A stretch of 64,000 bases of DNA from Blepharisma japonicum (lineage: Eukaryota; Ciliophora; Heterotrichea; Heterotrichida; Blepharismidae). The notes under the pieces were generated by a model that ran no database searches, was not told where the DNA came from, and saw only the letters and a list, made by a program, of their open reading frames with translations. The stretch is from NCBI GenBank assembly GCA_949751835.1, contig CATKHK010000013.1:1-64000 (forward strand), given 5' to 3'. A program made the translations under genes and the position numbers. Positions 10,970-22,900 of this stretch are shown here, one piece after another (position 1 is the first letter of the stretch; each line of letters opens with the position of its first letter).

Positions 10970-11588
10970 GGAATGCAGATTAATTATTTATTTTTTGAGG
11001 TAAATGGAAAAACATAAGAAAACGCTTGCTGATAAAACCATTGAATATTGATGATTGTATAAAAATCAATTAACCAAAATTTATTTATATTAATTCTTAG
11101 AAGAATGCATGGGAAATAAAAGGATATGACTATAAACCTAAGTTACATATTTCAGACATTATTGTGCGATTTATATATAAACAAATTTTCAGGGATTCTT
11201 CAATTAGTGATGAGCTTGAGTTTAATTTCAATTAAACATTATTTTGACCACTCAGTCCCAAGCACTTAAAATGTTGACTTGACTTGGTTGTCATGAAAGA
11301 ATAGGATATTATAAGACATTACAGCTTTTACACTTATATAATTAATAGACGTAGATGACTGCTGCCTAGGATTTATGCCAGTCTCCGCTTTCCAACTCAT
11401 TCTATTTAAGTTTTAATTTGAGTTTAAAATTGTTATAGCATTCTATAAATCAGCTAATCAGCGATCACCTAAAAAGTTTAATAAATGGCCGCATCTATAT
11501 AAATTAATAATAACAGCTAATTTCAAGGAAACATTATTATATCGATAAATATAATCTTCTATCTAAAATTTCAGATTTATCAGCAGCG
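10970..11588. other. Intergenic region
   Basis: AT-rich except a slightly more GC-balanced patch at about 11350-11400. A 44-codon minus-strand frame (11266-11400, MSWKAETGINPRQQ...) sits there; too short to call. Otherwise nothing seen. Confidence 0.4.
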
Positions 11589-12389
11589 CTATTTCCTTGA
11601 ACTGGCAGCACTATTCTGCCGTCACAGTCTTTTTTTCTTACTCGAGCTATTTTCAAACATCCCAAAGGATACGTCATAAGGGCTTTCTTCTTCACCCTTT
11701 TCATTTTCCGTTATTAATTTTTTAATTCTCTCATACACTTCCACATTATTTTCGCTCCTCTCCATCCCTCCTTCATATATTGAAATTTCTCCACTCTGTG
11801 GAAGTACTGTGCTTTCGCTCCCATACGACTCAGACTCACTCGTATTGCAATGTTTTTGGTATGCATTCGTATTAAAATTCGGAGTTTTTAGATCTCGCCG
11901 TATAATCCCTTCCGAGTTCCTTTGGGTTTTTAATAATAAATCTTTTTCCATATTCGGTATTCTTATTTTTGTTTTCGGGGAGAAAGGGATTAAGCTCTTT
12001 CTTGAGGGAGTTTCTATTATAGGAGTCAAAAGTTCGTAAGCTGAGTTATTCCGGCTTAATGCAATTTTTGGTTTATTTGGGGTCCTGGAAGAAAGGCACG
12101 GGGACTGGATATTTAATTTAATCTTGGAAGGGAGTGAGGCTGGGAAATGGCAAATGGAGTTTCTAGAGGTGCTTTTTTTAGGAGGGCAAGATGGGCGAAG
12201 AGTTGGGACTCCAAGGCCTGCTTGGCGCATGTTAAGGAATGGGTCTTTGACCGAAGAAGACTGAGAAAGAGTTTGAAACTCATTAGGAGAGTTTATTTCT
12301 GAAAAAGAATACTTGTGACTGCTTGGAACTGAGGTGTCTATATTTTTTGCTCGGATTTTGATTCTTGAATTAGAATGACTTTGTTTCAT
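11589..12389 (-). CDS. Hypothetical Ser-rich protein (266 aa)
   Basis: Not recognised. Reading the TGA after SSSKKKRL as Trp extends the C-terminus by 12 residues (WRQNSAASSRK-stop at TAG 11589-11591). Low-complexity Ser/Pro/Lys/Asn composition with several short basic S/T-P motifs (e.g. RTPNKPK, IETPSRK), which could be kinase sites. No domain visible. Confidence 0.65.
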
Positions 12390-12739
12390 TTTGAGTTTTA
12401 TTTAAATTTTTTTCCTTAATTATCTCTGTGTTAGTTATTGACAATTAAAATGCAATGCTCTTTAACTGATCATTACAGATGCGAATTTTGATAAATATAT
12501 TATTCTACTTAAAGCAATAAACGGACAGTTCAGTCTTCTAATATTTATTATTGTTGAGGTAAAATCTTAAGCATAACCAAATCCTTAAAGCACATCAAAT
12601 CCTTGCAAGCAGGTATTTTGGCTGACCATTCTCAAGAATTTATAATTTTACGTCACAATTTTAAGCTTGATAAATACTGTTAGCGATTTAAACAACCCAA
12701 AGTGCATATAGATAATATCCATTAGAATTAAAAATCTAT
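12390..12739. other. AT-rich divergent spacer
   Basis: Between divergently transcribed genes. No frame, repeat or RNA gene recognised. Confidence 0.45.
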
Positions 12740-13129
12740 ATGATGACAAATTATCAAAAATTTTATAGGGGTAATAAAAATTACTTTATTGGACGAATGT
12801 CTGATAAAAATGCTCGTTTGGTTGTAAAGAAAATTAAATTAAGCAATGGGTCAAGTGAGACTCAAGAAGGAAGGAAGCGTGGAAGCAAAGATAGATGAAT
12901 CAGAAAAAACACAGAAAATTATAGATTTATTGGTGATATCGTCTGGATTGCGATCATTTTTATGTTTGGTATTTTAATGAGTGCCAAACTAGCACTAGGC
13001 GCAATGATCTTATTTTGGGCGTACCATCATCAACTATTTAGAAAAAAGAAGTCAAAAGACAAATACTTTTATTATAAAACGACATTGGAAACAGTGATAG
13101 AAGTGACTGATGAGTCAGACATAGACTAA
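12740..13129 (+). CDS. Hypothetical small two-pass membrane protein (129 aa)
   Basis: ATG-ATG start at 12740, TAA at 13127-13129, one TGA Trp (DRWIRKN). Residues 1-55 are basic; hydrophobic segments at about 64-82 (IGDIVWIAIIFMFGILM) and 84-99 (LALGAMILFWAYHH) are followed by a basic RKKKSKDK stop-transfer and a short acidic tail. It resembles a SMIM-type or organelle membrane protein in layout only. Confidence 0.7.
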
Positions 13130-13526
13130 TTAATGACAAAAATTAAGCTAAATATTGGGTTTATATAGGGAAAACTAAATTTAAAGCTAATCTTGCATCA
13201 ATATAAATAATAATCAAATTAATTACGCTATGATTGCATTTGTATATTTAATCATATGTAGGATAGATAAATGCATTGAATTGACTAAATATATATTAGT
13301 TTCATTTAGTAATATAATTATTTTCTATTTATTATGTAAATTGACCATCATTTAAATACGACTGCAGCTTTGCACCGTTATATATTCATCACACCTAAGG
13401 CGTCCGTGTAGAAAAATCCTCTCTCCATATACACTAAAGATGCAAAAAAATTATAAGTTTTAATTACCAAAAATCAAGGGAATTTATTTGAAAAATTCAT
13501 CCATATTCCATTTAATTCAATTAATT
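13130..13526. other. AT-rich intergenic spacer
   Basis: No gene seen. The frame of the following lipase gene is open without ATG for a short way upstream (from 13488), but the first ATG is at 13527. Confidence 0.45.
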
Positions 13527-15269
13527 ATGGTGGACCAAATCAAAAGCCTCGTTATAAGATGTGAAAGTGTGCGAAACATTTCAATTTCTGAAGATAGAAT
13601 AAACGAATTAAAAGAAATTTATGCTGTAAGTAAAGAAATAAGCAGTAAGTTATATACAAAACTTATCAGTCTCGTTTGAGATGTTGGAGACATTATTCTG
13701 TATCAGCAGCAGCTCAAAAAAGCTCGGGATTGAAAAAGCTGACACGCTGCTGCTGAACAAATAGACAGAATTGAAGGCAAAGATGAATGGAAAAAACGTG
13801 AACAAAGCCCACTTTATGACTATAGGCTCCTTCGTCGGCGACTGAAACTGATTCGCAGTCTTCGGCAGCAAGATGATATTCCAGCGTTGGTTCATCACCT
13901 TCGTTCAGGCCTTCTGCGCGGCTTAGGTGGAAGTTTAAATTCAACTCTATACACGAAGACTCTTGTAGATACCAAACATTTGATCGTGGAGTATCAAGAT
14001 GAAGTTTCAAACGCGTTGCGCCATGTTTTATACTCTCCTAAATACCCACTTCTAGATAAAGTCAAATTTTTTTCAGCATCAAGATATGCCTTTGGAAAAA
14101 CTGCGCTTCTTATGAGCGGAGGCGGAGGCTTAGGACTTTACCATTTAGGAGTTGTTAAAGCTTTATATGATCAAGGGCTACTGCCTAGAATTTTATGCGG
14201 AACTTCAGCTGGCTCTATGGTAGCTTCATTTATTGGAACTACAAAATGAGAAGATATTCCTAAATGGTTTGAAAAAGGAGCGTTAAAATATGGACCTTTT
14301 GAAGGACTTGCTAAAGGTTCGGTCCAGCGAAAAATAAGAAGACTATTCAGACAAGGCCATCTTATGGACAGTAAAACACTTGAAGTATTTTTAAGAGCAA
14401 ATCTTGGAGAAGTCACCTTTGAAGAAGCATATGAAGCCACAGGCATTATATTAAATATAACTGTAAGTGAGTCTGGCAGTTTTGATGACTTCCGGCTTCT
14501 GAATTATTTAACAGCTCCTCACGTCTTAGTATGGAGCGCAGCTTTAGCATCGTGCGCCATTCCTTTTGTATTCCAAAGCGTAGAGCTCAAATGTAAAGAT
14601 TATAATGGCCAAACTGTCCCTTTCCACCCAAGTGGCCTGAAATTCATTGATGGGACTATAAAGGCAGACTTGCCAACTCAAAAGCTTGCAGAAATGTTCA
14701 ATGTGAACGCTTTTATAGTTTCACAAACTAATCCATGGGTGTTACCATTCTTGACCCCAGAAGACGGTGGCGGGACTTGGGGCGACAGCTTTAAATTCAA
14801 ACTGTTTAAAGTTGTTAAAAGACTGATTATGATGGAATTCAGACATCGAGTCCAGCAGCTGAATTTGTTGGATCTAAGTAGCACTTTGACGTGGTTTTTG
14901 AGTATTTTTACTCAGGAGTATAGAGGTCATGTAACGATTTGGCCTATTCCGGCACTTAAAGATTATGTAAATATTTTGTCAAACCCAACGGATGAAGATA
15001 TTCAGAGATGTGTGAGGAAAGGACAGTTAAGGACTTTCCCTAAGATTAATATGCTGAAATCAATAATGGCAATTGAGAAAACTTTTGAGTCGTGCTATCA
15101 TGAGCTGAGAGACAGAATCCATGCCCAAGATCGAAGGTCGAGATTTTCATTTGATGGGCAACCTGAAGAAACTATGTTAAAAGAAAGCTTATACCAGGCT
15201 GAGTTTGATATAATTCCTGACATCAAAGATGAGTTCGAACATGAAGAAATCATCGTTGATGCACAATAA
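13527..15269 (+). CDS. Patatin-domain lipase, TGL3/4/5-SDP1 (DUF3336) type (580 aa)
   Basis: Three open stretches in one frame joined by TGA Trp. The N-terminal helical part (WDVGDIILYQQQLKKA, WKKREQSPLYDYRLLRRRL) matches the DUF3336 region that precedes patatin in triacylglycerol lipases. Patatin core: oxyanion loop SGGGGLGLYHLGVVKAL, nucleophile elbow GTSAG, and catalytic Asp in FIDGTIKADLP, giving a complete Ser-Asp dyad. In yeast and plants this family hydrolyses storage triacylglycerol on lipid droplets. The start at 13527 (ATTATGGTGG) is the first ATG. The next gene starts only 20 nt after the stop. Confidence 0.9.
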
Positions 15270-15289
15270 CTAATAGATTATTCTTAAAT

Positions 15290-16123
15290 ATGGCTCAGTT
15301 TTTAGAACTTGAGAATTTGAAATTAAGAAGAGAGATCAAAGAACTCCAATCCGCTTTGCATGAAATAGGAAGAGAAGTGTCATATGAAAAACCGCGAAAA
15401 AATTACGAAAAATTGTATAGGAGAAGGGAAAGATTGAAAAGAGAAATCGCAGAAAAAGTAAGTAAAGGAATTTACGAGCCACCTAAATCACCTGAATTAT
15501 ATGAAAAACCAAAGAAATTCGAAGAAAATTTTGACAATGAAGAAGACTCCGATTATTTGAAAAGCAGTGAAACTGACAGGACTTTAAAAGAAGAGGAATT
15601 AAGAAGAAATGATTCGTTGCAGCAGGAATTTTTGAAGCTAAAAGCTTCAGTTGAACAGATTAATCAATCGATAGAAAATTTGCAAGAAAATTCATTGAGA
15701 AAAAGCTCAAAAAGGCTAAAAGACTCATTTGGATCTTATTATTCAAATGAAAAGGGGGAGCTTGAGAGTGATGAAGTAATTGTTGATACAAAGACTTCAA
15801 AAAGGCTTGTAAATGTGCTTTGCCAAGAAATTGAGGCGTTAAGAGCTGAAAACAGTGAACTGAAATTACAGATGAGAAGAGTTTCAAAATCGCCAAAAAG
15901 AAAGAGAATTGAAGAGAAGAAGCCTATGAAATTCAACAGGTGACAAAGCGCCACAAGGGGCAGTTTGAAATCTCCACTGAGAATGAAAGACACAACACTA
16001 GTTTTTGAGTGCGCTCAAAATAGACTCCATAATTGCTCTGCCTGTGACCTATTGCTTTCTCATGGGTACTCTACTAAGTGCTGCTCATCACATGGGATTA
16101 CTTGTAAAAATTTTCACAAATAA
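15290..16123 (+). CDS. Hypothetical coiled-coil protein with Cys-rich C-terminus (277 aa)
   Basis: Begins 20 nt after the lipase stop. Long coiled coil (about residues 3-60 and 95-205), a basic RRVSKSPKRKR stretch, then, after TGA Trp at 15944, a 60-residue tail with Cys/His spacing C-x6-C-x2-C...KCCSSHG-x2-C-x3-H that could bind zinc. Without TGA=Trp this Cys-rich tail is lost. No family recognised; coiled coil plus small Cys/His module is seen in many cytoskeletal proteins. Confidence 0.7.
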
Positions 16124-16187
16124 TATTTTATATTTATATATTCCTGCTTTAGTAAAATATTAGTAAGTGAACATACTCAAACAATAC

Positions 16188-16556
16188 TTAATTATCGAAA
16201 AAAGCGACACTTTTGAACCTTGGCATATGCCTTTTATACTCAAATTCTCGATATTGATGCTCCGCAAGTCTGGGATCAGTAATCCCGGTTTGTGGGTTGG
16301 TTCCGATTGGACGTCTGAAAAGAAGCACATGTGGTTCTGGAGGATGAGCTCCATAGTGTTGCCAACCTCTCGTCATTTGGACTCCTTCAGCCCTCCACTC
16401 ATCTTCTGATAGCAGTCCTCTCTTCCTAAACTCCTTGCCCTTTTTCTTTGGAAAAATGACCTGTCTGTACTCCCAAACTGAATCATAGTATTTTTCAGAG
16501 TACTCGATTTTATCGTCTTCTTTTTGCTCTTCTTTCTCTTTATTTACCCTAAGCAT
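16188..16556 (-). CDS. CKS1: CKS1-type cyclin-dependent kinase regulatory subunit (122 aa)
   Basis: The core IEYSEKYYDSVWEYRQVIFP, LLSEDEWRAEGVQMTRGWQH and HPPEPHVLLFRRPIG is the canonical CKS fold, with the HxPEPH hinge controlling beta-strand exchange and the GWQHY aromatic patch. CKS proteins bind CDKs and dock phosphothreonine substrates in the cell cycle. The family core is ~75-80 residues; here a charged N-terminal extension (KEKEEQKEDDK) and a ~30-residue tail are added. TAA at 16188-16190. Confidence 0.95.
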   Translation of the reverse strand: MLRVNKEKEEQKEDDKIEYSEKYYDSVWEYRQVIFPKKKGKEFRKRGLLSEDEWRAEGVQMTRGWQHYGAHPPEPHVLLFRRPIGTNPQTGITDPRLAEHQYREFEYKRHMPRFKSVAFFDN

Positions 16557-17596
<1,040 letters not shown>

Positions 17597-17854
17597 ATAG
17601 ACTAACATTTAAATCTTTGATAAATATTTTAACTCTAAGCAAGTTAAGCACAATGCATTTAATCTAGCCACCCGTTTCAAATTTTTCTATAGCAATTATG
17701 ATAATAGTTATAAATTTTTATTAATCAAAATAGCCTATTTAGCTTATGACAATTTTAAAGTTTCGTAATAGCGAAATATAATCAATTTCTTAAAAGATCT
17801 AAATCAAGTCTTAATTTTTATTTGGAGAAATTCTAATATTAACAATTTATTAAA

Positions 17855-18562
17855 TTAATGCTTTTGATTATTTAATTTCTCTCCTTTGACGAGTGCTGGG
17901 TTATTTGGAGAATAAAACCTATAAACATCTTCATCAGCATCAATTGTTTCTACAGTCATTTCATTATGGATAAGAGGAACAGGTTCTTTTTGAGCTTTAA
18001 TAGTCTCTTTTTGGACTTTTGCGGGCTGCTTGTTTTCTTCTGCTTTTTTCTCTTCTTTCCCGAAAATTTTTTTAACTTTAGCTTTAAATCTCTGCCCGAA
18101 AGGTGTTTTTTTAGCTTTTTCCTTTTTTCCTTGTTTATTTGCTTCAAGAATTGACTCTTCAATAATTTGCTGCAATTTTCTTTCTTGTTCTATAGGATCT
18201 AGATATTCTTCTTGTGCCTGATTGGGAATGTCTTCTTCTGAATCAGAATCCCCAAGCTCTAAAAAGTCGTCGTTTAAAACAACATTTGGCTCATGATTAT
18301 GTTTAGGAGGTTCTGAGGCTGCTTTTTTAAGCTGAGGAGCTTGGATTGGAGGTGGAAGATTTGGTACGTTTATAATTGGAGGATCGGGTTCGTTAGATAG
18401 ACTGCTTTTACTGTATGATTCTTCATCTAATTTGAGCAAATAATCTGTAGCTTTATTGATACTGCCTTCACAGCTTTCAAGAATCGATTCTATAATTTCA
18501 GCGTCTAATTGGGGGAACATTGATGTGAGATAGTCAATTTGTTTCTTGTATGGAGATTCCAT
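17855..18562 (-). CDS. CUE-domain protein (235 aa)
   Basis: N-terminus YLTSMFPQLDAEIIESILES followed by GSINKATDYLLKLD is a CUE ubiquitin-binding domain (MFP motif near residue 15, di-Leu near residue 43). The rest is charged and low-complexity: Pro-rich (NLPPPIQAP), acidic (LGDSDSEEDIPNQ), then very Lys-rich (KKEKAKKTPFGQRFKAKVKK). CUE proteins usually bind mono-ubiquitin in trafficking or ERAD. Ends at TAA 17855-17857. Confidence 0.75.
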   Translation of the reverse strand: MESPYKKQIDYLTSMFPQLDAEIIESILESCEGSINKATDYLLKLDEESYSKSSLSNEPDPPIINVPNLPPPIQAPQLKKAASEPPKHNHEPNVVLNDDFLELGDSDSEEDIPNQAQEEYLDPIEQERKLQQIIEESILEANKQGKKEKAKKTPFGQRFKAKVKKIFGKEEKKAEENKQPAKVQKETIKAQKEPVPLIHNEMTVETIDADEDVYRFYSPNNPALVKGEKLNNQKH

Positions 18563-18924
18563 TTTATTATAGCAGAAATAGAAATTAATTTAGGTTATGA
18601 AACATTTGAAACCAAAAATTTACTATATCTTATAAATATTCTTAGCTAATTAATATTATCTCTGCAACGGAGAGAGCTTAATAATTATGAGTGTTATCTT
18701 TATATTTTAACAATATTTAATAAATCAATTAAAAGCTATTTTAGCGAATTGTAAAAATATAGATAAAGAATTATTATGATCCCTATGAAAAATAAGCATT
18801 TATTTTTATTAAATTTATAAAATAAGAGCAGATGGTAATATATATAAATGTATTTTTTACCTAAAATTTGAATTTTATATCCTATGTTCAATATTAATTT
18901 TTACAAATTTTGAGATCTAATTAA
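18563..18924. other. AT-rich divergent spacer
   Basis: Very AT-rich; nothing recognised. Confidence 0.45.
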
Positions 18925-19641
18925 ATGAATTTTATTAACTCGGACAGCATTGAAGAGGAGCCATTACCTGCTCCAGTGCCTTCTCCAAAGCCTGAACTTG
19001 AAGAATTTGGCACCAAAATTAAACAAATGCATTTAAAAAGCTTAAAGAAAGAAAGAAACATAAAAAAAGTTAAAGGGCATTTCGAAAATCAATTGAGTCC
19101 AGATACCCTATCAAAATTAAATAGGATCCAAAAACAGCTCGCCCACAAGCGAAACTCTAGCACAGATACTACCGATGACTTAGAAAACATAACAAAGGTC
19201 TTTAGTAACCCAGCTGGATTGTTTGAAGAAAATGAAAAATCGGGAGAAGACATTGATGAAGGCGAATTGGAAATACAAAAACCAAGATCAATTAATATTT
19301 CAATAAGTTTAAGCAGGATCAATTCAAATTCAATGATCATTTTGAATGAAGATCTAGGGAAGAATTACAGGTTTAAAAGAAATCCAATTAAGTTATCGAT
19401 GATGGCACACAATATAAGAGAAAAATTGCTGAAGCCAGGCGAAGAATCAAAAGTAAAAAACATTTCAATTTGACCAGACCAAACGCCACTTAAAATTATT
19501 AAACATAAATACACAAAAACTCATCATACAGCAAGAGATATAACAAGTCCTATAACTAAAGGAAAATTAACAGCAAAAATGATGATGAAGCAGAAAAGGG
19601 ATTGGTCGAGGTCTGCGCTTGATAATGTATGCATATTATAA
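18925..19641 (+). CDS. Hypothetical basic protein (238 aa)
   Basis: Not recognised. Reading TGA at 19471 as Trp extends the protein by 56 residues to TAA 19639-19641. Pro-rich N-terminus (EEPLPAPVPSPKPELEEF), Lys-rich helix, Ser/Asn-rich centre and a basic C-terminus (KGKLTAKMMMKQKRDWSRSA). Probably mostly disordered. The start at TTAAATGAA follows a long AT spacer. Confidence 0.65.
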
Positions 19642-19753
19642 TCCTAATTAATAATTATCAAACTTAATGCAAGAGTTCATTTATTTTAATAGATCTCAGG
19701 CTTAAATAAGAAATTTGACATTTTTAATATTTTTATATATGAAACGAAAATTG

Positions 19754-19759
19754 AAAAAA
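19754..19759 (-). terminator. Pol III terminator (T6)
   Basis: Six T on the minus strand, 5 nt after the 3' end of the tRNA-like gene. Confidence 0.6.
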
Positions 19760-19764
19760 CTGAT

Positions 19765-19839
19765 GTCAGAGGCCAGGACTCGAACCTGGGACCTATCGGC
19801 CTGATCGACAATATGCTCTACCAACTGAGCTACCTCTGA
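19765..19839 (-). tRNA. tRNA-like gene, isotype uncertain (10-nt anticodon loop)
   Basis: Acceptor stem TCAGAGG / CCTCTGA, perfect D arm GCTC-AGTTGGTA-GAGC (A box), perfect T arm CCAGG-TTCGAGT-CCTGG (B box GGTTCGAGTCC). The anticodon arm pairs as TATTG / CGATA, enclosing TCGATCAGGC, ten bases instead of seven. A slipped pairing TGTCG / CGATA gives a 7-base loop ATCAGGC (anticodon CAG) but leaves a 4-nt linker after the D arm. Discriminator would be C. Isotype cannot be set safely. Confidence 0.7.
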
Positions 19840-19896
19840 TATCTAAGATTAATAATTCAATTTAATTTTTTTATCTCACACTATAAAAAAAAGAGC

Positions 19897-19901
19897 AAAA
19901 A
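19897..19901 (-). terminator. Pol III terminator (T5)
   Basis: Five T on the minus strand just after the second tRNA-like gene, with a second run of eight T a few bases on. Confidence 0.55.
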
Positions 19902-19903
19902 GG

Positions 19904-19975
19904 GTCAGAGTCTAGGTTTTGATCCCAGTCTACCGGGTCCGAAATTCCGGCGTGCATCCATTACACTATCTCTGA
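19904..19975 (-). tRNA. tRNA-like gene, isotype uncertain (10-nt anticodon loop)
   Basis: Acceptor TCAGAGA / ACTCTGA (one mismatch), D arm GTGT-AATGGAT-GCAC, T arm CTGGG-ATCAAAA-CCTAG with a weakened B box (ATC for TTC). The anticodon arm pairs as GCCGG / CCGGT around the ten-base loop AATTTCGGAC. Deleting three bases would give a standard loop TTCGGAC (CGG), but the gene as written lacks it. Could be a diverged tRNA, a tRNA with a 3-nt insertion, or a pseudogene. Confidence 0.6.
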
Positions 19976-20437
19976 AGGTATATTTTAACTTTACGGACTT
20001 AATTTAGATTCAGAGATTTTGTATAACATCATTGTAATTAATATCTTTTAATATTCGTAATAAATATACTCATATTTATAATATCTATAATCTCGCTATC
20101 CAATTTTAATAATTAATTTTTAAGCTGCTGTTAGGAGTTCTTAAAGTTATATCTATTATTCTATTAGTATATCAATCTTGATTACTTTTTTCGTTATTTT
20201 ATTAACATTTTTGGATAATTCTTTATACAGTCTTCTTTATGGTAAATTATATATTTTACCCATTAAGCTCTAATTGCCAAAAATAATAACTCCTTGTTTA
20301 ACTAGACTAGAATTGTAAGTTTAAATTTTTCATATATGGTTATAATAATTTTTACTATTACCTAAGATTATTTTGCTCTTTTTTATAAAGCCAGCTCTCT
20401 AATGAATAACGACCTATTTTCAATGAAAATTATTAAA
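19976..20437. other. AT-rich spacer
   Basis: No gene recognised. An in-frame ATG of the next gene lies at 20402 (codes 12 extra residues, MNNDLFSMKIIK), but the ATG at 20438 has the better local context TTAAAATG. Confidence 0.45.
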
Positions 20438-22117
20438 ATGTCCAGCCTTGAAAACCTTAAATCTCAAGGACCCTCAGAAATAGAAGGTATCCAATCCCTT
20501 CTTCAAGTAGCTGAAGGTAAATCCTAAAAAGAGCTTTTGTTTTCATTTCCCCTTCCTACAGAAATCGTCACAAAATATGATACAATGCGAAGCAAATATT
20601 TCCAAAAACTAGGAATTTCTTCTTCATCCTCTCACATTTGAAAGCTTCAGCGAGACGCTCATGCTAAAAGTCGCTCTAAAAGTCCACTTCCTGATAGAAA
20701 CACAAAATCTTTTGACTCAATTAAAATTGAATTAGAATCTAGGATTGACAAAAGCTATTTACTTATCTCGAAATATAAAAAATTAGTAGAAGATGTGATG
20801 TATTATCAAGATAAGCTAAATCTGCAAGCAGGTTTGATTGCAGAAAGATCGAATAGGTCCAGAAGCCAAAGTCCGTTAAAATCAAGCCTTGGATCGAACC
20901 AATATGACCAAACTTTGAGGGTTCTTGATCTTGGGAGCTCTTCGTTACAAAAATACCAAATCCTTGAGAGCGAAGAAGAGTCAAATTTTGATGTTTTAAA
21001 GCAGCAATTTAATGAGAAAAGTAGACAAACATTCATTATTATGGATGATGTACGAAATCTATTTGCTAAGCAGGTCGCTACTATCAGCGGATATGAAGAT
21101 AGCATTAAAAAGCTATCGAAAAGAGAAAATTCTGATAGAGAAGACTTCGAAAATAAGTTTAATCTGCTAGCACTGAAATATAACCAAACTAAGGAAGAAT
21201 ATGAGTCTAAAATAAAGCAATTAAGAGAAGAAGCATATACTACAAGACAAAATTACTTAGAAGAAGCAAGAAAGTCGCATATAAAGGACATTGAAAAACT
21301 AATGCAAGAAAGAGACCAATATAAAGAAAAAGCTGAGCAGCTTCAACAACAATACGATACTGTGAAATTCTCCTTAATGGAAGAAATCAATCGAATTAAT
21401 TACTCTTATTCCAAAGAAATCGAAACGTTAACACAAAAATGCACCCACGAAATAAAAGATAACGACAGTGCCTATCAATCTGAAATAAGTGCACTAAAAA
21501 ATAAGCAAAAAATCCGCGAAGAAGAGCTTTTGCACAAACTTGAATCAATTGCAGAGGAAGATGCCAAAACTATTCAAGCGCTCAGAGAAAGTTTAGATAA
21601 CCACATACGATCAGAAGAAGAATTAAAAATTATGATTAGGACTATAGGTGAAATTTCTCATGGGATTTATTGAAAATATGGACGTAGCGATGAAGAACAA
21701 GCACATAGGAGAGAAAATATATATGAAAAATTCAGCTATTATGGTGTTTGCGAGTTTACAGATGTGCTTGTAGAAATTGACTATTTAGGCTATTTAATAG
21801 ACAAGCTAAGCACAGATAATAACTGGCTAGTGGATAGGTTAGGAGATTTTGGAAAAGAAAACGACAGTTTGAAAGCTGCTATATACTCAAAAACTCCAAC
21901 TCCTAAGAAAAGTAGAGAAGATGCCCATAGAAAAACCCATTCTGAGCTAAAATCCACAAGCAAGGCTATGAAAGAGTTTGAGGATGCAAGAGATAAGCTT
22001 ATAGAAAAAATGAACATTTCCGAAGGACCTAGAAAAGAGCCGTCTAGTGTTACAAAATTGTATAAAAAATATATTGGAGATAAAGGAAGGTCACAGAGTT
22101 TTGTTAGAGGTGAGTAA
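20438..22117 (+). CDS. Hypothetical long coiled-coil protein (554 aa), one intron
   Basis: Exon 1 (20438-20516, MSSLENLKSQGPSEIEGIQS...) is spliced over a 15-nt intron to exon 2 (20532-22117); a TGA Trp at about 21671 joins the two large open stretches. After a Ser/Arg-rich region (RSNRSRSQSPLKSS) residues about 180-400 are continuous coiled coil (EEYESKIKQLREEAYTTRQN), then a short globular part (FSYYGVCEFTDVLVEIDYLG) and a basic C-terminus. Cytoskeletal or basal-body role would fit but is not shown. Confidence 0.72.
20517..20531 (+). other. 15-nt intron
   Basis: GTAAATCCTAAAAAG with an in-frame TAA; removal joins LLQVAE to ELLFSFPLPTE in the same frame (phase 1). Confidence 0.78.
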
Positions 22118-22900
22118 TATAAATTTCTATCTTAAATTGGTTAAAATAAAATTAAATATGCAAGCTTACTTCTTGATTGCAAAATTTATGAACAGTTAAT
22201 TATTTCCTTAAGAATAAGGTTAAAATCCCAATCATTTAAATGAATTCTGAATTTTTATTGTAAGAATGAAATATTCATATAAGTATTTTAGAAGATTATA
22301 TCGATAAAATGGCTTAACATTTTGAAAAGTTTTTTTTTCAACAGTCGGTTATAAAATCTTTTGGCAAAAAAATCTACTTTGTCTAAGCTGCAAACTGCTG
22401 CTTTATTTTGTTAACCTTATTCATAAGATTAAAAAATACTTATTTTACAAATTTTCGAATTTCATTTTATACCTTTTATTTTGGCTATTTCTCCACAAAT
22501 ATCATTTAGAGGTGCTTAATTAATTGTGATTAACCTTTCAAAGAACTTAATTTTTTATTCAAAAATTTATTTAGATTCAAAAATTATTTTTATAAACCAG
22601 ATAAATAAATTTGCTTATATTATTCTTTATATATTAAAATACTTAGAAATAATTGAGCCCTTTATAATTCTAAAATCTGATCCTGAATTTTGATTTTAAG
22701 TTCATACAGCTATTTTCTCTTCAAAATAGCATTAAAAAAACAATCCATCAGTTATGCCTAATTTAATTATTAACGCATAAAAAACATAAAAATTTAATAA
22801 AACTAATAACTTTATCTGAGCAAGTGCTGGTCCATTTAAAATTATTAGAGTAAAGATGAATTTTAATCGGTGAACGAATGGCGCATAGTGAATTCTAAAT
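22118..22900. other. Long AT-rich upstream region of the Cyc8-like gene
   Basis: About 780 bases without a frame, RNA gene or repeat that I can see. Contains long A/T runs. Likely promoter and 5' region of the following gene. Confidence 0.45.

Noticed and set aside
11266-11400. 44-residue minus-strand frame MSWKAETGINPRQQ...
   Set aside because: Short, no recognisable domain, and no intron extends it. The first half is slightly GC-richer, so it could be an exon, but I cannot support it.
16525-16556. A 16-nt GT...AG unit (GTAAATAAAGAGAAAG) near the CKS1 start
   Set aside because: It is open in frame without splicing, would shift the frame if removed, and the unspliced product runs straight into a good CKS1 core.
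19765-19839. Assigning this locus as tRNA-Trp(UCA), a decoder of UGA, because the loop contains TCA
   Set aside because: The TCA triplet is not placed after a U33 in a 7-base loop in any good pairing; the slipped fold gives CAG instead. Isotype left open.
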